DNA of 47,946 nt from Bacteroidetes bacterium GWA2_40_15 (lineage in GTDB: Bacteria > Bacteroidota > Bacteroidia > Bacteroidales > VadinHA17), in the NCBI GenBank assembly GCA_001768195.1, contig MENI01000061.1, positions 635-48,580 on the forward strand, written 5' to 3'. Under the pieces are notes generated by a model. That model saw only the letters and a list, made by a program, of their open reading frames with translations. It made no database searches and was not told where the DNA came from. Positions 1 through 8,145 of the stretch are shown in pieces; positions within the stretch are counted from its first letter, which is position 1; each line of letters starts with the position of its first letter. The translations under genes and the position numbers were made by a program.

Positions 1-2
1 GA

Positions 3-242
3 CGGATTGCTCAGGTAAATGTTGCATCAGTATTAATAAACTATTATACTTTCGTTTCCCCTCAGTTTATTCAATCTCATTTTGAACTAACAAATGATCT
101 TCTTGAATCATCGATCACAGAGGATTCAGACCTTCAAAAACTTAATGCCGGTAAATTAAGATCTGATTTTGAATTAATAAAAAAAACTATCAGGAGACAG
201 GTCGACACTTGTTTGAGAATTTCCTCATACTTACCGGATTAA
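3..242 (+). CDS. C-terminal fragment of an unidentified protein
   Basis: The third frame is open from the left edge to a TAA at 240-242, giving 79 residues without a start codon inside the window. The stretch is polar and probably helical, with a KLRSDFELIKKTIRRQVD segment followed by a short ISSYLPD tail. I recognise no family. It is called because the open frame, amino-acid composition and clean AT-rich non-coding sequence after the stop fit the end of a real gene; chance cannot be excluded at this length. Confidence 0.5.
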   Translation, partial: RIAQVNVASVLINYYTFVSPQFIQSHFELTNDLLESSITEDSDLQKLNAGKLRSDFELIKKTIRRQVDTCLRISSYLPD

Positions 243-576
243 TAAAACAAAGAAATTATTAATCATAATAACTTCAAATTCATAATTTTAATAAAACTAT
301 GGTTAGTTCTATTTTAAAACTGTCTGATATCGGCGGATTTGTCTCGCTATCTATAACAACAACCTGTTTTGACCCTCCTTAATGTTATATTATTATTAGG
401 TATTTTTATTGACCATTTGTTGTTAATCTATTAACAGAATGATTTCCAGAAATATATATCATCAAATGTACTCCTGTATAGAAATAATTGCATAAATTGG
501 TAATTATATGAATTGCTCAGTACATATGTTATGATTTGCCAACTTCATCTTTTTTTATAACTAAAATCTTTCAGTT
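243..576. other. AT-rich intergenic stretch, no gene seen
   Basis: This stretch of about 330 bases is very AT-rich with stops in all frames. No hairpin, tRNA or clear TAnnTTTG promoter could be defended. It separates the partial gene at the left edge from the decayed lipocalin-like gene at 577. Confidence 0.5.
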
Positions 577-757
577 ATGAAAACAAAAACATTCTTTTTA
601 ACTAACCTGATGTTTGTATCCCTTCTAATTTGTTCTACTGGTTCACGCACAAACTGCTACGTTTAACCTTGACCAACTTAAATTAGCGCAAGCCTTTTTT
701 GTTGGCACCTGGCAACGGAATATAGGTAAAGAGACTGTTGAAGTATGGGAGAATTAA
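577..757 (+). pseudogene. Frameshifted and truncated lipocalin-like (DUF1579-type) secreted protein
   Basis: An ATG at 577 opens a signal peptide (MKTKTFFLTNLMFVSLLIC...) that stops at 664-666. Shifting one base near 640 restores a natural signal-peptidase site and mature start, VHAQTATFNLDQLKLAQAFF, followed by VGTWQRNIGKETVEVWEN and a TAA at 755-757. This matches the N-terminus of the intact protein at 4451-4978 (QDLNQVELMKQFIGTWKTE...ALWEV). The gene therefore carries a frameshift and is cut off after about 55 residues, just where the repeat unit of the following tandem duplication begins. It is probably a relic of a paralogue of 4451-4978. Confidence 0.75.
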
Positions 758-876
758 CTCAAAATGTAAACCCGTTGCCGGTTACGGTGACAGCTAGCCT
801 GCAACTGAAACTGACTAAGCTAAAGGTCCTATTGAGTTTAACATCTAAAAAGAAATCACCATTAAACCCAAACAAT

Positions 877-1644
877 ATGAAAAGCTTCAAATCAAACTTA
901 GTGTTAATGACAATTATTGTAATTGTCGTTGCAATCCAATCCTGTGATCAATCCTCAAAAAAGGAGGAGAAAAACAAAGCCTTAATAGTAAAAGCTAACA
1001 ATGAGCTTTTTAACAAAGGTAATTTAGAATTCGCCAATGGGGTAATTACCGATGATTATCGCGGTCAGGGTCCTGCGTTTATTAAAGAATACGTCTCGGG
1101 GAAAAGAACAGCATTTCCTGATCTCCAGGTTAATGTTGATCAGGTGATCGCGGAAGGAGATATGGTGGCATGGCTAAGAACGAATACCGGTACTCAAACC
1201 GGTGACTATATGGGTTATAAACCGACAGGCAAAAAAAATACCTGGAAGAGAATGGTAATCACTCGGTTCAATGCTGATGGAAAAGTAGCTGAGGAATGGG
1301 GAGTAAGTAATGTGCATGAGATTTTGCAGGCAGCAAGCGGAATAGATGGAGTATTTGAATACCTTCCACCTTTCAAAGGACAGGGCGTTATCAGGAATGG
1401 ACATTTCGTTTATCTGTTTGGACCCTCTGACGGATCGGGGCCAATGATCAGCCAGGCCGGAACCCATAGGTTTTCAGGAGACACCGTAAAGAATGTCATT
1501 ACTTATTGTACAGACCGGAAGCTAATTGGTACATCTTATTGGTGGAGAGTCAGGTCCTGGTCAGGGGATACAGTGACCTACGAAATCATGAATGATAAGG
1601 GTCAGATTACAGGTGTCGACAGAGCTGTCAAGCTAAGCAATTAA
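877..1644 (+). CDS. SnoaL-like (NTF2-fold) lipoprotein with lipocalin-like C-terminal domain, copy 1
   Basis: The 255-residue product starts at ATG 877, giving a normal lipoprotein signal (MKSFKSNLVLMTII...AIQSC, Cys23) and the same length as copy 2; an in-frame ATG at 745 would only add translated leader repeat. Residues about 30-150 form a SnoaL/ester-cyclase type NTF2 domain, with the family's NKGNLEF, AFPDL, VIAEGDMVAW, GxYMGYKPTGK and EEWGVSN signatures. Residues about 155-255 form a second beta-rich, lipocalin-like domain (FGPSDGSGPMISQAGTH, SGDTV, IGT, SWSGDTVTYE). SnoaL homologues include polyketide cyclases and many proteins of unknown role, so substrate and function are unknown. It is the first half of a tandem duplication. 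Confidence 0.85.
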   Translation: MKSFKSNLVLMTIIVIVVAIQSCDQSSKKEEKNKALIVKANNELFNKGNLEFANGVITDDYRGQGPAFIKEYVSGKRTAFPDLQVNVDQVIAEGDMVAWLRTNTGTQTGDYMGYKPTGKKNTWKRMVITRFNADGKVAEEWGVSNVHEILQAASGIDGVFEYLPPFKGQGVIRNGHFVYLFGPSDGSGPMISQAGTHRFSGDTVKNVITYCTDRKLIGTSYWWRVRSWSGDTVTYEIMNDKGQITGVDRAVKLSN

Positions 1645-1764
1645 CTCAAAATGTAAATCCGTTGCCGGTTATGGTGACAGGTAGACTGCAACTTTAACTG
1701 ACTAAGCTAAAGGTTCTATTGAGTTTAACATCTAAAAAGAAATCACCACTAAAAACCAAACAAT

Positions 1765-2532
1765 ATGAATAACTTCAAATCAAGCCTTGTGTTAATGACA
1801 ATTATTGGATTTGTCATGGCAATCCAATCCTGTGATCAATCCTCAAAAAAAGAGGAGCAAAACAAAGCCTTAATAGTAAAAGCCAACAATGAGCTTTTTA
1901 ACAAAGGTAATTTAGACTTTGCAGATGAAGTATTTACCGATGATTATCGCGGCCGGGGTCCTTCGATTATTAAAGAGTTCGTCTCGGGCAGAAGAACAGC
2001 ATTTCCTGATCTCCAGGTTAAAGTTGATCCGGTGATTGCAGAAGGAGATATGCAGGCATGGCTAAGAACGAATACCGGTACTCATACCGGTGAGTATATG
2101 GGTTATAAACCGACAGGTAAAATAATTACCTGGAAGGATATGGTATTTACCCGGAACAATGCAGATGGAAAAGCAGTTGAGGAATGGGGAGTAAGTAATG
2201 AGCATGAGATTTTGCAGGCAGCAAGCGGAATAGATGGAGTTTATGAATATCTTCCACCTCGCAAAGGACAGGCGGTTATCAGGAATGGACATTTCGTTAT
2301 TCTGTCTGGTCCCTCTGACGGATCGGGGCCAATGATCAGCCAGGCCGGAACTCATAAGATGTCAGGAGACACCGTAAAGCTTATCATTACTTATTGTACC
2401 AACCCGAAGTTAATTGGTACAGAGTTTTGGTCGAGAGTCAGGTCCTGGTCGGGAGATACCATGACCTACGAAAACATGAATGATAAGGGTCAGATTTCAG
2501 GTGTCCGAAGAGCTGTCAAGCTAAGCAATTAA
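1765..2532 (+). CDS. SnoaL-like (NTF2-fold) lipoprotein with lipocalin-like C-terminal domain, copy 2
   Basis: The 255-residue paralogue of 877-1644 has identical architecture: lipoprotein signal ending AIQSC, SnoaL-like domain with GEYMGYKPTGK and EEWGVSN, then the lipocalin-like domain with SGPSDGSGPMISQAGTH and SWSGDTMTYE. Differences from copy 1 are scattered substitutions without indels, so both copies appear functional and diverging. The gene lies 120 bases after copy 1, behind a near-identical copy of the same leader. Ligand and role are unknown. Confidence 0.85.
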   Translation: MNNFKSSLVLMTIIGFVMAIQSCDQSSKKEEQNKALIVKANNELFNKGNLDFADEVFTDDYRGRGPSIIKEFVSGRRTAFPDLQVKVDPVIAEGDMQAWLRTNTGTHTGEYMGYKPTGKIITWKDMVFTRNNADGKAVEEWGVSNEHEILQAASGIDGVYEYLPPRKGQAVIRNGHFVILSGPSDGSGPMISQAGTHKMSGDTVKLIITYCTNPKLIGTEFWSRVRSWSGDTMTYENMNDKGQISGVRRAVKLSN

Positions 2533-2725
2533 CTTAAAATGTAAACCCTTTGTCGGTTATGGTGACAGGTAGACTGCAACTTTAACTGACTAAGCTAAAG
2601 TTCAAATTGAAATAAAGAAATACTAAAACAATACACAGCTGACACCTGGAACTTAAATGAACAAAATGAAAGGAAACAGGGCTGGACTAAAAATTTTCGA
2701 CCTTAATAAACCATTTTAAGATGCT

Positions 2726-3763
2726 ATGAAACGAAGTGAATTTTTACATTGGACTGGACTAATTGCTTTTATGGGCCTAAATGCCAGTTGTAAGCCAGCC
2801 ACAAAACTCTCAAATAACTCCAAACCCTTAAAGCCGGGTTTAATTGCTTTAAAGGGAATAAAGCGCACACCTCCAACTGATGAGGAATATCTCGACTATA
2901 GTAAAAGATTCAGCAATTGGGGACGTTGGGGTGAAAATGATAAACTGGGCACCCTGAACTTTATTGATTCAGATACAGTATTAATCGCACAAAAATCAAT
3001 CCGATTGGGTCGTTCTATTTCATTGGGTCGTCCAATAGCAAATGCAGGATTTAGTATGAGGATTAATAGAAATTCATTTAAATGGGGAGAAGGAAAGATA
3101 GGAGTAGCTTCAGACAAAATTAGCGTTATTGCGCATGGTTATACAGAAACCCATATTGATGCGTTGAACCATGCGATTAGCATCGATGGAAAATTATATA
3201 ATGGACTTCCGGAATCTGATATTACCGAACAGGGTGCAAAAAGCCATGGAATTGAGAATTGGCGTGATGGCATTGTCACAAGGGGTATTCTTTATGACAT
3301 TCCTAAGTTAAGGGGAAGTACTTTTATTCCACTTGATCGTCCGGTACAGGGCTGGGAATTGGAGGATTTTGCAAGGCAGGAAAATATTCAGCCTCGCAGA
3401 GGGGATGCTGTTATTATCAATTGTGGAAGAAACGCTTATTTTTATTCAAATCCTGGTGCCCCAAATACTAATGGTAATAAGCCGGGCTTACATCCATCTG
3501 TATTAGAATTTCTTTTTTCTTATGATAGCGCTTTACTGGGATCTGACTTTGATGAAGCCCCGAATAAAGTGTATTCAGCGATATATCCGATCCATTCCAT
3601 TTCAAATCCTTTTATGGGATTACCTACGCTGTGGAATTTAGATTTAGAGAAACTGGCAGAAGCCTGTAATAAATATAAAACCTGGGAGTTTTTCATTGTC
3701 ATTGCGCCGCTGATAGTCATTGGAGGTACAGGTTCTGTCGTAAATCCGATTGTTGTTTTATAG
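2726..3763 (+). CDS. Cyclase-family (kynurenine formamidase-like) lipoprotein
   Basis: The 345-residue product belongs to the cyclase family (Pfam Cyclase, PF04199), metal-dependent amide/ester hydrolases related to kynurenine formamidase. Seen: an N-terminal signal ending in SC (Cys22), the family's WGENDKLGTLN motif at 68-78, and the metal-binding motif HGYTETHIDALNHA at about 137-150 (His137, His143, Asp145, His149). Known family members hydrolyse N-formylkynurenine, isatin or cyclic amides. The lipoprotein signal suggests a periplasmic or outer-membrane location, unlike the cytosolic tryptophan-pathway enzyme, so the substrate is probably different. It heads a run of small secreted proteins. 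Confidence 0.85.
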   Translation: MKRSEFLHWTGLIAFMGLNASCKPATKLSNNSKPLKPGLIALKGIKRTPPTDEEYLDYSKRFSNWGRWGENDKLGTLNFIDSDTVLIAQKSIRLGRSISLGRPIANAGFSMRINRNSFKWGEGKIGVASDKISVIAHGYTETHIDALNHAISIDGKLYNGLPESDITEQGAKSHGIENWRDGIVTRGILYDIPKLRGSTFIPLDRPVQGWELEDFARQENIQPRRGDAVIINCGRNAYFYSNPGAPNTNGNKPGLHPSVLEFLFSYDSALLGSDFDEAPNKVYSAIYPIHSISNPFMGLPTLWNLDLEKLAEACNKYKTWEFFIVIAPLIVIGGTGSVVNPIVVL

Positions 3764-3832
3764 ATCACCCTGAGCGAGGGGCATGAGAGCAATGGCATGT
3801 TAATTAGATCGAGACAATTAATAAATAGTCAT

Positions 3833-4324
3833 ATGAGAAATATTAAAAATTACTTCATGTCTGGTGGAATAATATTCGTATTAACATGCTGCAGTCAACA
3901 GGAAAGTATTTCCGATACAAGAAAAGTTGAAATCACTCAGGAAATTAAAGAAATTATTGATGGTTATGCAAACGCTGTGAAACGCCACGATACAGATTGG
4001 TTACTTAATTTCTGGTCAAATGAAAAGAACTTTGTAATTGCCGGAGATGGAGAACTTATAGCTGATTATGAATCAGGTATTGCTAAACCAACCCGTGATT
4101 TTATTTCTAATTTGAGAGAGGTTTTCCATTTCGAATTTAGTAAAGGGCATGCATTTGTCATAAATGAAAATGCAGTTTCTTATACAACAAGTTTCGACTG
4201 GGGAATAGTGTTATTATCAGGGGATACCATTAAATCCAAAGGTGCCTGGTTGTATTTATTTACGAAATCCGAAAAAAATTGGAAAGTTGTTCAATCCGCT
4301 GGGACTCATACTTACTACAAGTAA
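3833..4324 (+). CDS. NTF2/SnoaL-like (DUF4440-type) lipoprotein
   Basis: The 163-residue product is taken from ATG 3833, which places the lipobox (FVLTCC, Cys19 or Cys20) right after a hydrophobic stretch; an upstream in-frame ATG at 3797 would bury the signal. The mature part begins with helices (EIKEIIDGYANAVKRHDTDWLLNFWSN) and ends with strands (SKGAWLYLFTKSEKNWKVVQSAGTHTYYK), the usual SnoaL/DUF4440 pattern. No catalytic role can be assigned. It lies about 70 bases after the cyclase gene and is probably co-transcribed with it. Confidence 0.75.
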   Translation: MRNIKNYFMSGGIIFVLTCCSQQESISDTRKVEITQEIKEIIDGYANAVKRHDTDWLLNFWSNEKNFVIAGDGELIADYESGIAKPTRDFISNLREVFHFEFSKGHAFVINENAVSYTTSFDWGIVLLSGDTIKSKGAWLYLFTKSEKNWKVVQSAGTHTYYK

Positions 4325-4345
4325 CATTAAACTAACTAACTAATC

Positions 4346-4438
4346 ATGAAAACGTACTTTTTAACACTATTTGTTATTGTTTTATTGACAGGTAATTCCT
4401 GCCAGGAAACTATTGAGATTGTGTTTCATATTAACTAA
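4346..4438 (+). pseudogene. Orphan lipoprotein signal peptide (30 codons), likely gene remnant
   Basis: ATG 4346 opens MKTYFLTLFVIVLLTGNSCQ, a complete lipoprotein signal with Cys19, followed by only about 11 further residues and a TAA at 4436-4438. The next gene starts 12 bases later. It is most simply the 5' end of a lipoprotein gene whose body was deleted, but a translated leader peptide for the next gene is possible. Two similar ORFs occur at 5281 and 7223. Confidence 0.55.
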
Positions 4439-4450
4439 AAATTAATTATC

Positions 4451-4978
4451 ATGAAAAAAATCAGCAGGTTTTTTATTACTGGCTTAATTGCCATTTGGTT
4501 TTCACTGGGTGTAACCGCCCAATCCTCTCAGCAAGACCTTAACCAGGTCGAATTGATGAAACAATTTATAGGTACCTGGAAAACAGAAACCGGAGTGGAC
4601 ACTACAGCTTTATGGGAGGTGATCCCATCAGATAAGGGATATTTATCTAATTGGTACTTTCAATCAAAAGGAAAAACTTATTCAACCGTGAAGGGAATCA
4701 TTGGATTTACCGGGAAAAACAAACTGCCTGATCAGATAGTGAATTTTGTTTTTCTGTGGCCAAATGGTTTCATATCCTATGATATGGGAAAATTTGATTC
4801 TGACAAAAAGATAAGCTTTGAAAGATTTAATGCAGACCATTCACACATAACGGCGCTATGGGAAATGAACTTTCAAACACAGGATAAAATTACATCTATT
4901 TTTAAGTCTAGAGGCAACAAAGATACCTGGGATAATGCAAAAGTTACTGAGTGGACCATTACGAGAGTAAAAAAATAA
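4451..4978 (+). CDS. Secreted DUF1579/lipocalin-like protein
   Basis: The 175-residue product has a signal peptidase I type leader (MKKISRFFITGLIAIWFSLGVTAQ, cleavage after about residue 23). The mature protein starts with a helix and then QFIGTWKTETGVDTTALWEV, the GTW motif typical of lipocalin-like and DUF1579 proteins, followed by alternating beta strands and a closing WTITRVKK. Members bind small hydrophobic ligands or are uncharacterised; no function is assigned here. The frameshifted gene at 577-757 is a relic of a paralogue. Confidence 0.75.
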   Translation: MKKISRFFITGLIAIWFSLGVTAQSSQQDLNQVELMKQFIGTWKTETGVDTTALWEVIPSDKGYLSNWYFQSKGKTYSTVKGIIGFTGKNKLPDQIVNFVFLWPNGFISYDMGKFDSDKKISFERFNADHSHITALWEMNFQTQDKITSIFKSRGNKDTWDNAKVTEWTITRVKK

Positions 4979-5280
4979 ATGCTCACATGGTGGGATGTGG
5001 AATAATCAAATGTCTTAACCATCTGTGGCCGGTTATACCCTTTTCTATGATCCGGAGTTGTTTTAGAAATATCTGATTTCAAGTTCAGCCTCGTGGTGGG
5101 ATAGTGTCGTCGTATTGAGTTACGAAGCTACTATGCGTGAACAGAGGAAGCTGACTTGTGCTCCAATGTTAGTATGGATTGCCATGTTTCAGTACTATAC
5201 ATTGAATAAAGTATATATGCAATTAATACGAATTATATACCGCAGGTTGTGGTTCATTAAACATTGTAAACTAAAAAATC
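4979..5280. other. Intergenic stretch without a recognisable gene
   Basis: About 300 bases between the lipocalin-like gene and the orphan signal peptide at 5281 have mixed composition and frequent stops. The longest forward frame here encodes no recognisable protein. A direct repeat of GGTGGGAT (about 4988 and 5094) is the only structure noticed. It may be decayed coding sequence. Confidence 0.4.
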
Positions 5281-5385
5281 ATGAAACATTTAACAATACC
5301 GGTACTGATTATACTTCTACTCATGATGAGTTGTACAAATAATCAGAAAAAGAACATAAGCTTCATGCGCGGGCTGAAAAACTGA
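5281..5385 (+). pseudogene. Orphan lipoprotein signal peptide (34 codons), likely gene remnant
   Basis: ATG 5281 opens MKHLTIPVLIILLLMMSCTN, a strong lipoprotein signal with lipobox MMSC (Cys18), then about 14 residues and a TGA at 5383-5385. Nothing homologous to a mature domain follows before the C45-type gene at 5496. It has the same layout as the ORFs at 4346 and 7223. Confidence 0.55.
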
Positions 5386-5495
5386 AATTGAGTCTTTCTG
5401 CTCCCAATAAACTTTGCGGTGGACGGACAATGAATCGCTCCGAAATCCCGCACTACGCATGTACTTGACCGTTGGCAATAATAAAATCCATACTT

Positions 5496-6671
5496 ATGAA
5501 GAAAATAATAATCATTCTATTCGCGCTATTCTTATACGGAAGATGTTTTGATCAACGATCAAATAGGGAACTTAAAACTGTTTCATTTTCAGGAAGTGGC
5601 TATGAACTCGGACTTCAGCATGGTAAAGAACTAAAAAAGGAAATTGGAGAAATAATAAGTGCTTGGAAAAAGAACACTTCAAGTTCGGTGGGAGAAGATG
5701 CCGATTTAGTACTCAAGGATTTTTTTGAATATGCTGAATTTGATGAGGCCATTAAGAAATGGAAACCAGAATTGTATGAAGAGATTAAGGGAATTTCTGT
5801 TGGATCAGAACAAAACTTTAATGATGTGTTGATATTAAATCTTCTGGATGAATTTTGGGTTTACATAAATAACCTGGATAATCATCATTGCAGCGCTCTG
5901 GGAGTACCTTCAAGAAATGGCGAGCCAGGTTATATTTCGCAGAATATGGATCTTGACAATTATACGGATGGTTTCCAGGTACTTATGCGCCTGAATAGGA
6001 CTGAAAACAGTCCAGAACAATTGATATTAACCTATCCTGGGTTAATAGCTTTGAACGGATTGAACGAGGAAGGGATAGGCGTATGTGTAAATACTCTAAT
6101 GCAGCTAAAAGCTTCTTCAACTGGATTACCCGTTGCCTTTGTAGTTAGACACATCATAAATTCGACAGATAAGGAAGACGTGTTAAACTTTATCCAATCA
6201 GTAAATCATGCTTCCGGCCAAAACTATATTATTGGCATTAAGGGCGAAGTATATGATTTTGAAGTGTCTGCAAATAAAGTGGCTCGGTTCGACCCAAATA
6301 ATGAAAACGGAACAGTTTATCATACCAACCACCCTGTTGTAAATGATGATATAAAGCCATGGTTTGCAAAATATGACCCCAATTTGGGTGATGAATTAAG
6401 ACCAACAAGCTCAAACAGCTATATTCGATTTAAAGCAGTCGAAAATAGAATGACAACCAATTCAGCAATTAGCGAGGCATTGATAAAAGAAGCATTACGA
6501 TCAAAAGATAATAAGGATAATCCTGTTTGCAGGACATATAATGAAGATGGAAAGCGATTTACATTTGCGTCCGTTATCATGACATTTACTAAAAAACCGA
6601 ATATTCAAATTATTGCGGGCCCTCCTGATGAATCTGATTATAAAACATTTGAATTCAGTAAAAAACGATGA
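5496..6671 (+). CDS. C45-family autoproteolytic acyltransferase/hydrolase, exported
   Basis: The 391-residue product (ATG 5496; an earlier in-frame ATG at 5472 would lengthen the leader) resembles the C45 Ntn-hydrolase family, whose type member is acyl-CoA:6-aminopenicillanate acyltransferase. Seen: an N-terminal hydrophobic leader, the GxxYELGLQHG motif, an EIKGISVGSEQNFNDVLILNL helix, and HHCSALGVPS, where Cys132 should be the N-terminal nucleophile after self-cleavage, followed by YISQNMDLDNY. Later motifs (NEEGIGVCVNTL, YHTNHPV) also fit. Homologues act on amide bonds of acylated amino compounds; the substrate is unknown. It overlaps the longest possible version of the next ORF by four bases. 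Confidence 0.8.
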   Translation: MKKIIIILFALFLYGRCFDQRSNRELKTVSFSGSGYELGLQHGKELKKEIGEIISAWKKNTSSSVGEDADLVLKDFFEYAEFDEAIKKWKPELYEEIKGISVGSEQNFNDVLILNLLDEFWVYINNLDNHHCSALGVPSRNGEPGYISQNMDLDNYTDGFQVLMRLNRTENSPEQLILTYPGLIALNGLNEEGIGVCVNTLMQLKASSTGLPVAFVVRHIINSTDKEDVLNFIQSVNHASGQNYIIGIKGEVYDFEVSANKVARFDPNNENGTVYHTNHPVVNDDIKPWFAKYDPNLGDELRPTSSNSYIRFKAVENRMTTNSAISEALIKEALRSKDNKDNPVCRTYNEDGKRFTFASVIMTFTKKPNIQIIAGPPDESDYKTFEFSKKR

Positions 6672-6718
6672 TAACTATTCCCAACAGTGTATATAATTAC
6701 CAGAAAAAGTTAAAAGAC

Positions 6719-7183
6719 ATGAAAACTCTAAACACCTTATTATTACTGACATTGATTATAATGCCTGGATGTGCCAAAACAAACAAGGTTGACAATTCAC
6801 ATGAGAAAGAACAAATTAACGAGAACTGTTTAAACTGGATTAAAGCAGCTGAAAGAGGAAACGTTGATGACTACTTTAACTATATCACGGACGACTTTAT
6901 CTTCCTTGGACAGGGAATGAAATCTATAAGTAACAGGGACAGCCTGAGGGCATTTCTTGATAAATTTTTCACAGACTATTCTTTTTCTTTACCAACCTGG
7001 ACGACTCAGGAAATTATTATCAGAGATGATATTGCAATACACAGATGGTCATGGATAGCTTATATGAAATCAAAGTCTGACAATACTGTAGTTGAATTTG
7101 ACAGGAAATATCTGGACGTATATAAAAAGAATGAAAAGGGGGAATGGAAGGGGTACTTACACTCATTTAATACGAACAAATGA
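6719..7183 (+). CDS. NTF2/SnoaL-like lipoprotein
   Basis: ATG 6719 gives a 154-residue product with a compact lipoprotein signal (MKTLNTLLLLTLIIMPGC, Cys18). An upstream in-frame ATG at 6668 overlaps the previous stop as ATGA but would put 17 polar residues before the signal, so 6719 is preferred. The mature protein shows CLNWIKAAERGNVDDYFNYITDDFIFLGQG and a C-terminal strand set typical of DUF4440/SnoaL-like NTF2 folds. It is the fourth NTF2-like lipoprotein in this cluster. Function unknown. Confidence 0.75.
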   Translation: MKTLNTLLLLTLIIMPGCAKTNKVDNSHEKEQINENCLNWIKAAERGNVDDYFNYITDDFIFLGQGMKSISNRDSLRAFLDKFFTDYSFSLPTWTTQEIIIRDDIAIHRWSWIAYMKSKSDNTVVEFDRKYLDVYKKNEKGEWKGYLHSFNTNK

Positions 7184-7222
7184 AATTACATGGATTGTAG
7201 TGACTTATTAATAAATTAAAGG

Positions 7223-7342
7223 ATGATAAAAACAAAAAGTTCCGCAGGTATTGTTTTTATACTGACAGCAGGTATCTTACTGATGACCAGTTGCAACACT
7301 AAACCAGACCTGAAAAATGAGGAAAGACAAATAACAATATAA
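7223..7342 (+). pseudogene. Orphan lipoprotein signal peptide (39 codons), likely gene remnant
   Basis: ATG 7223 opens a signal ending in LLMTSC (Cys24) followed by about 15 polar residues and a TAA at 7340-7342. The next gene starts 29 bases later. Like the ORFs at 4346 and 5281, it seems to be a lipoprotein gene that has lost its body, or a tiny lipoprotein. Confidence 0.5.
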
Positions 7343-7371
7343 TTCTAAAATAATACCTAAAATCAGTAATT

Positions 7372-8088
7372 ATGAAAAAGTTCGCTTACATTCTGGTGCT
7401 ATCTATAGCTATTTTAGCTACAAGCAGTTTTAAAAGAACATCAGCTCAAACCAGTGGGGAACAATTGGCCAAAGCAATTTATTTTCACGATCCACTTCAA
7501 AAATGGAATGATTATGCCGGTAAGGTCCATTTAATTACAGCATTCCCTGGCAATCGTAATTCGGGAGGGGAAATAATTGAAATTCAGACCAAAGAAAACT
7601 TTTATCAGTACTCCCGGATTGCTGCAAAAACAATCAGGGGAATTAAAAAAGGTGAGTGTTTCCAGACGGTTGATGGCGGCAACAAAAATCTATCTGAAGA
7701 TGAGTGCAAAACTATCCGGCAGATGAAAGGGTGGCACTATTTCCATTTTGCAATACTGATGGAATTAAAAACTTCGGGATTGATCCTGGGAGATAAGGTT
7801 GAAACCGTTAAGTTTCAGGGTAATGATTGCCTGGCTATTACCTTTACTTACGATCCTGTTAAGACAAAAAATGATTTTTACAAAGGAAGTAACTGGACTG
7901 TTTATCTTGATCCTGCAAATTATTCGATGAAGGGATTTAAAGAGGAAGGTATGATGAATTTTTATGCAGTTTTTTCCGGTATTTTAAATGTTAACGGTAT
8001 AAAGATTCCATTATGTAGAACATACTTTAAGAATGCCGATGACTCATTCTATATGGTTGACCTGTTTTCCAGTGAAGAAGATAAATAA
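7372..8088 (+). CDS. Secreted DUF6503-like protein
   Basis: The 238-residue product has a leader ending near TSAQ (about residue 26), then AKAIYFHDPLQKWNDYAGKV, which resembles the start of the Bacteroidota DUF6503 family (a helix with YHDP..KW followed by an antiparallel sheet). The rest alternates strands (EIIEIQTKENFYQYSRI, DCLAITFTYDPV, NWTVYLDPANYSMKGFKEE) in the manner of LolA/outer-membrane-lipoprotein-sorting folds. No enzymatic motif is visible. The family name is from memory and moderately sure; function unknown. Confidence 0.65.
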   Translation: MKKFAYILVLSIAILATSSFKRTSAQTSGEQLAKAIYFHDPLQKWNDYAGKVHLITAFPGNRNSGGEIIEIQTKENFYQYSRIAAKTIRGIKKGECFQTVDGGNKNLSEDECKTIRQMKGWHYFHFAILMELKTSGLILGDKVETVKFQGNDCLAITFTYDPVKTKNDFYKGSNWTVYLDPANYSMKGFKEEGMMNFYAVFSGILNVNGIKIPLCRTYFKNADDSFYMVDLFSSEEDK

Positions 8089-8145
8089 ATGTTGAAGTAA
8101 AGAGATCATATAAGTATTGAAAGTTAACCAATAAAATCAGGCCTC

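Larger units (their letters stand above)
752..2605. repeat. Tandem duplication, two ~890-bp units plus a partial third leader
   Basis: A leader beginning ATTAACTCAAAATGTAAA occurs at about 753, again at about 1641 and in degenerate form at about 2529. The first two leaders run about 120 bases into a SnoaL-like gene; the third matches for roughly 75 bases and then diverges near 2605. Units 1 and 2 are highly similar along their whole length, genes included. The junctions share AATTAACT, which suggests unequal recombination. The first junction falls inside the truncated gene at 577-757. Confidence 0.85.

Noticed and set aside
1174-2355. A 97-codon minus-strand ORF that occurs in both SnoaL gene copies (1174-1467 and 2062-2355)
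   Set aside because: Its conservation follows from the tandem duplication of the plus-strand gene. It has no signal or domain and the plus frame carries clear family motifs.
5115-5342. A 75-codon plus-strand ORF overlapping the orphan signal peptide at 5281
   Set aside because: It lacks a signal, domain or hydrophobic pattern and is in a different frame from the convincing lipobox sequence.
5340-5495. Possible integron attC site: CATGCG and CGCATG as imperfect inverted arms and a CGTTGGCAAT end before the C45 gene
   Set aside because: The end does not fit GTTRRRY, there is no matching RYYYAAC partner, and no similar site follows the other small genes, so a cassette array is not supported.
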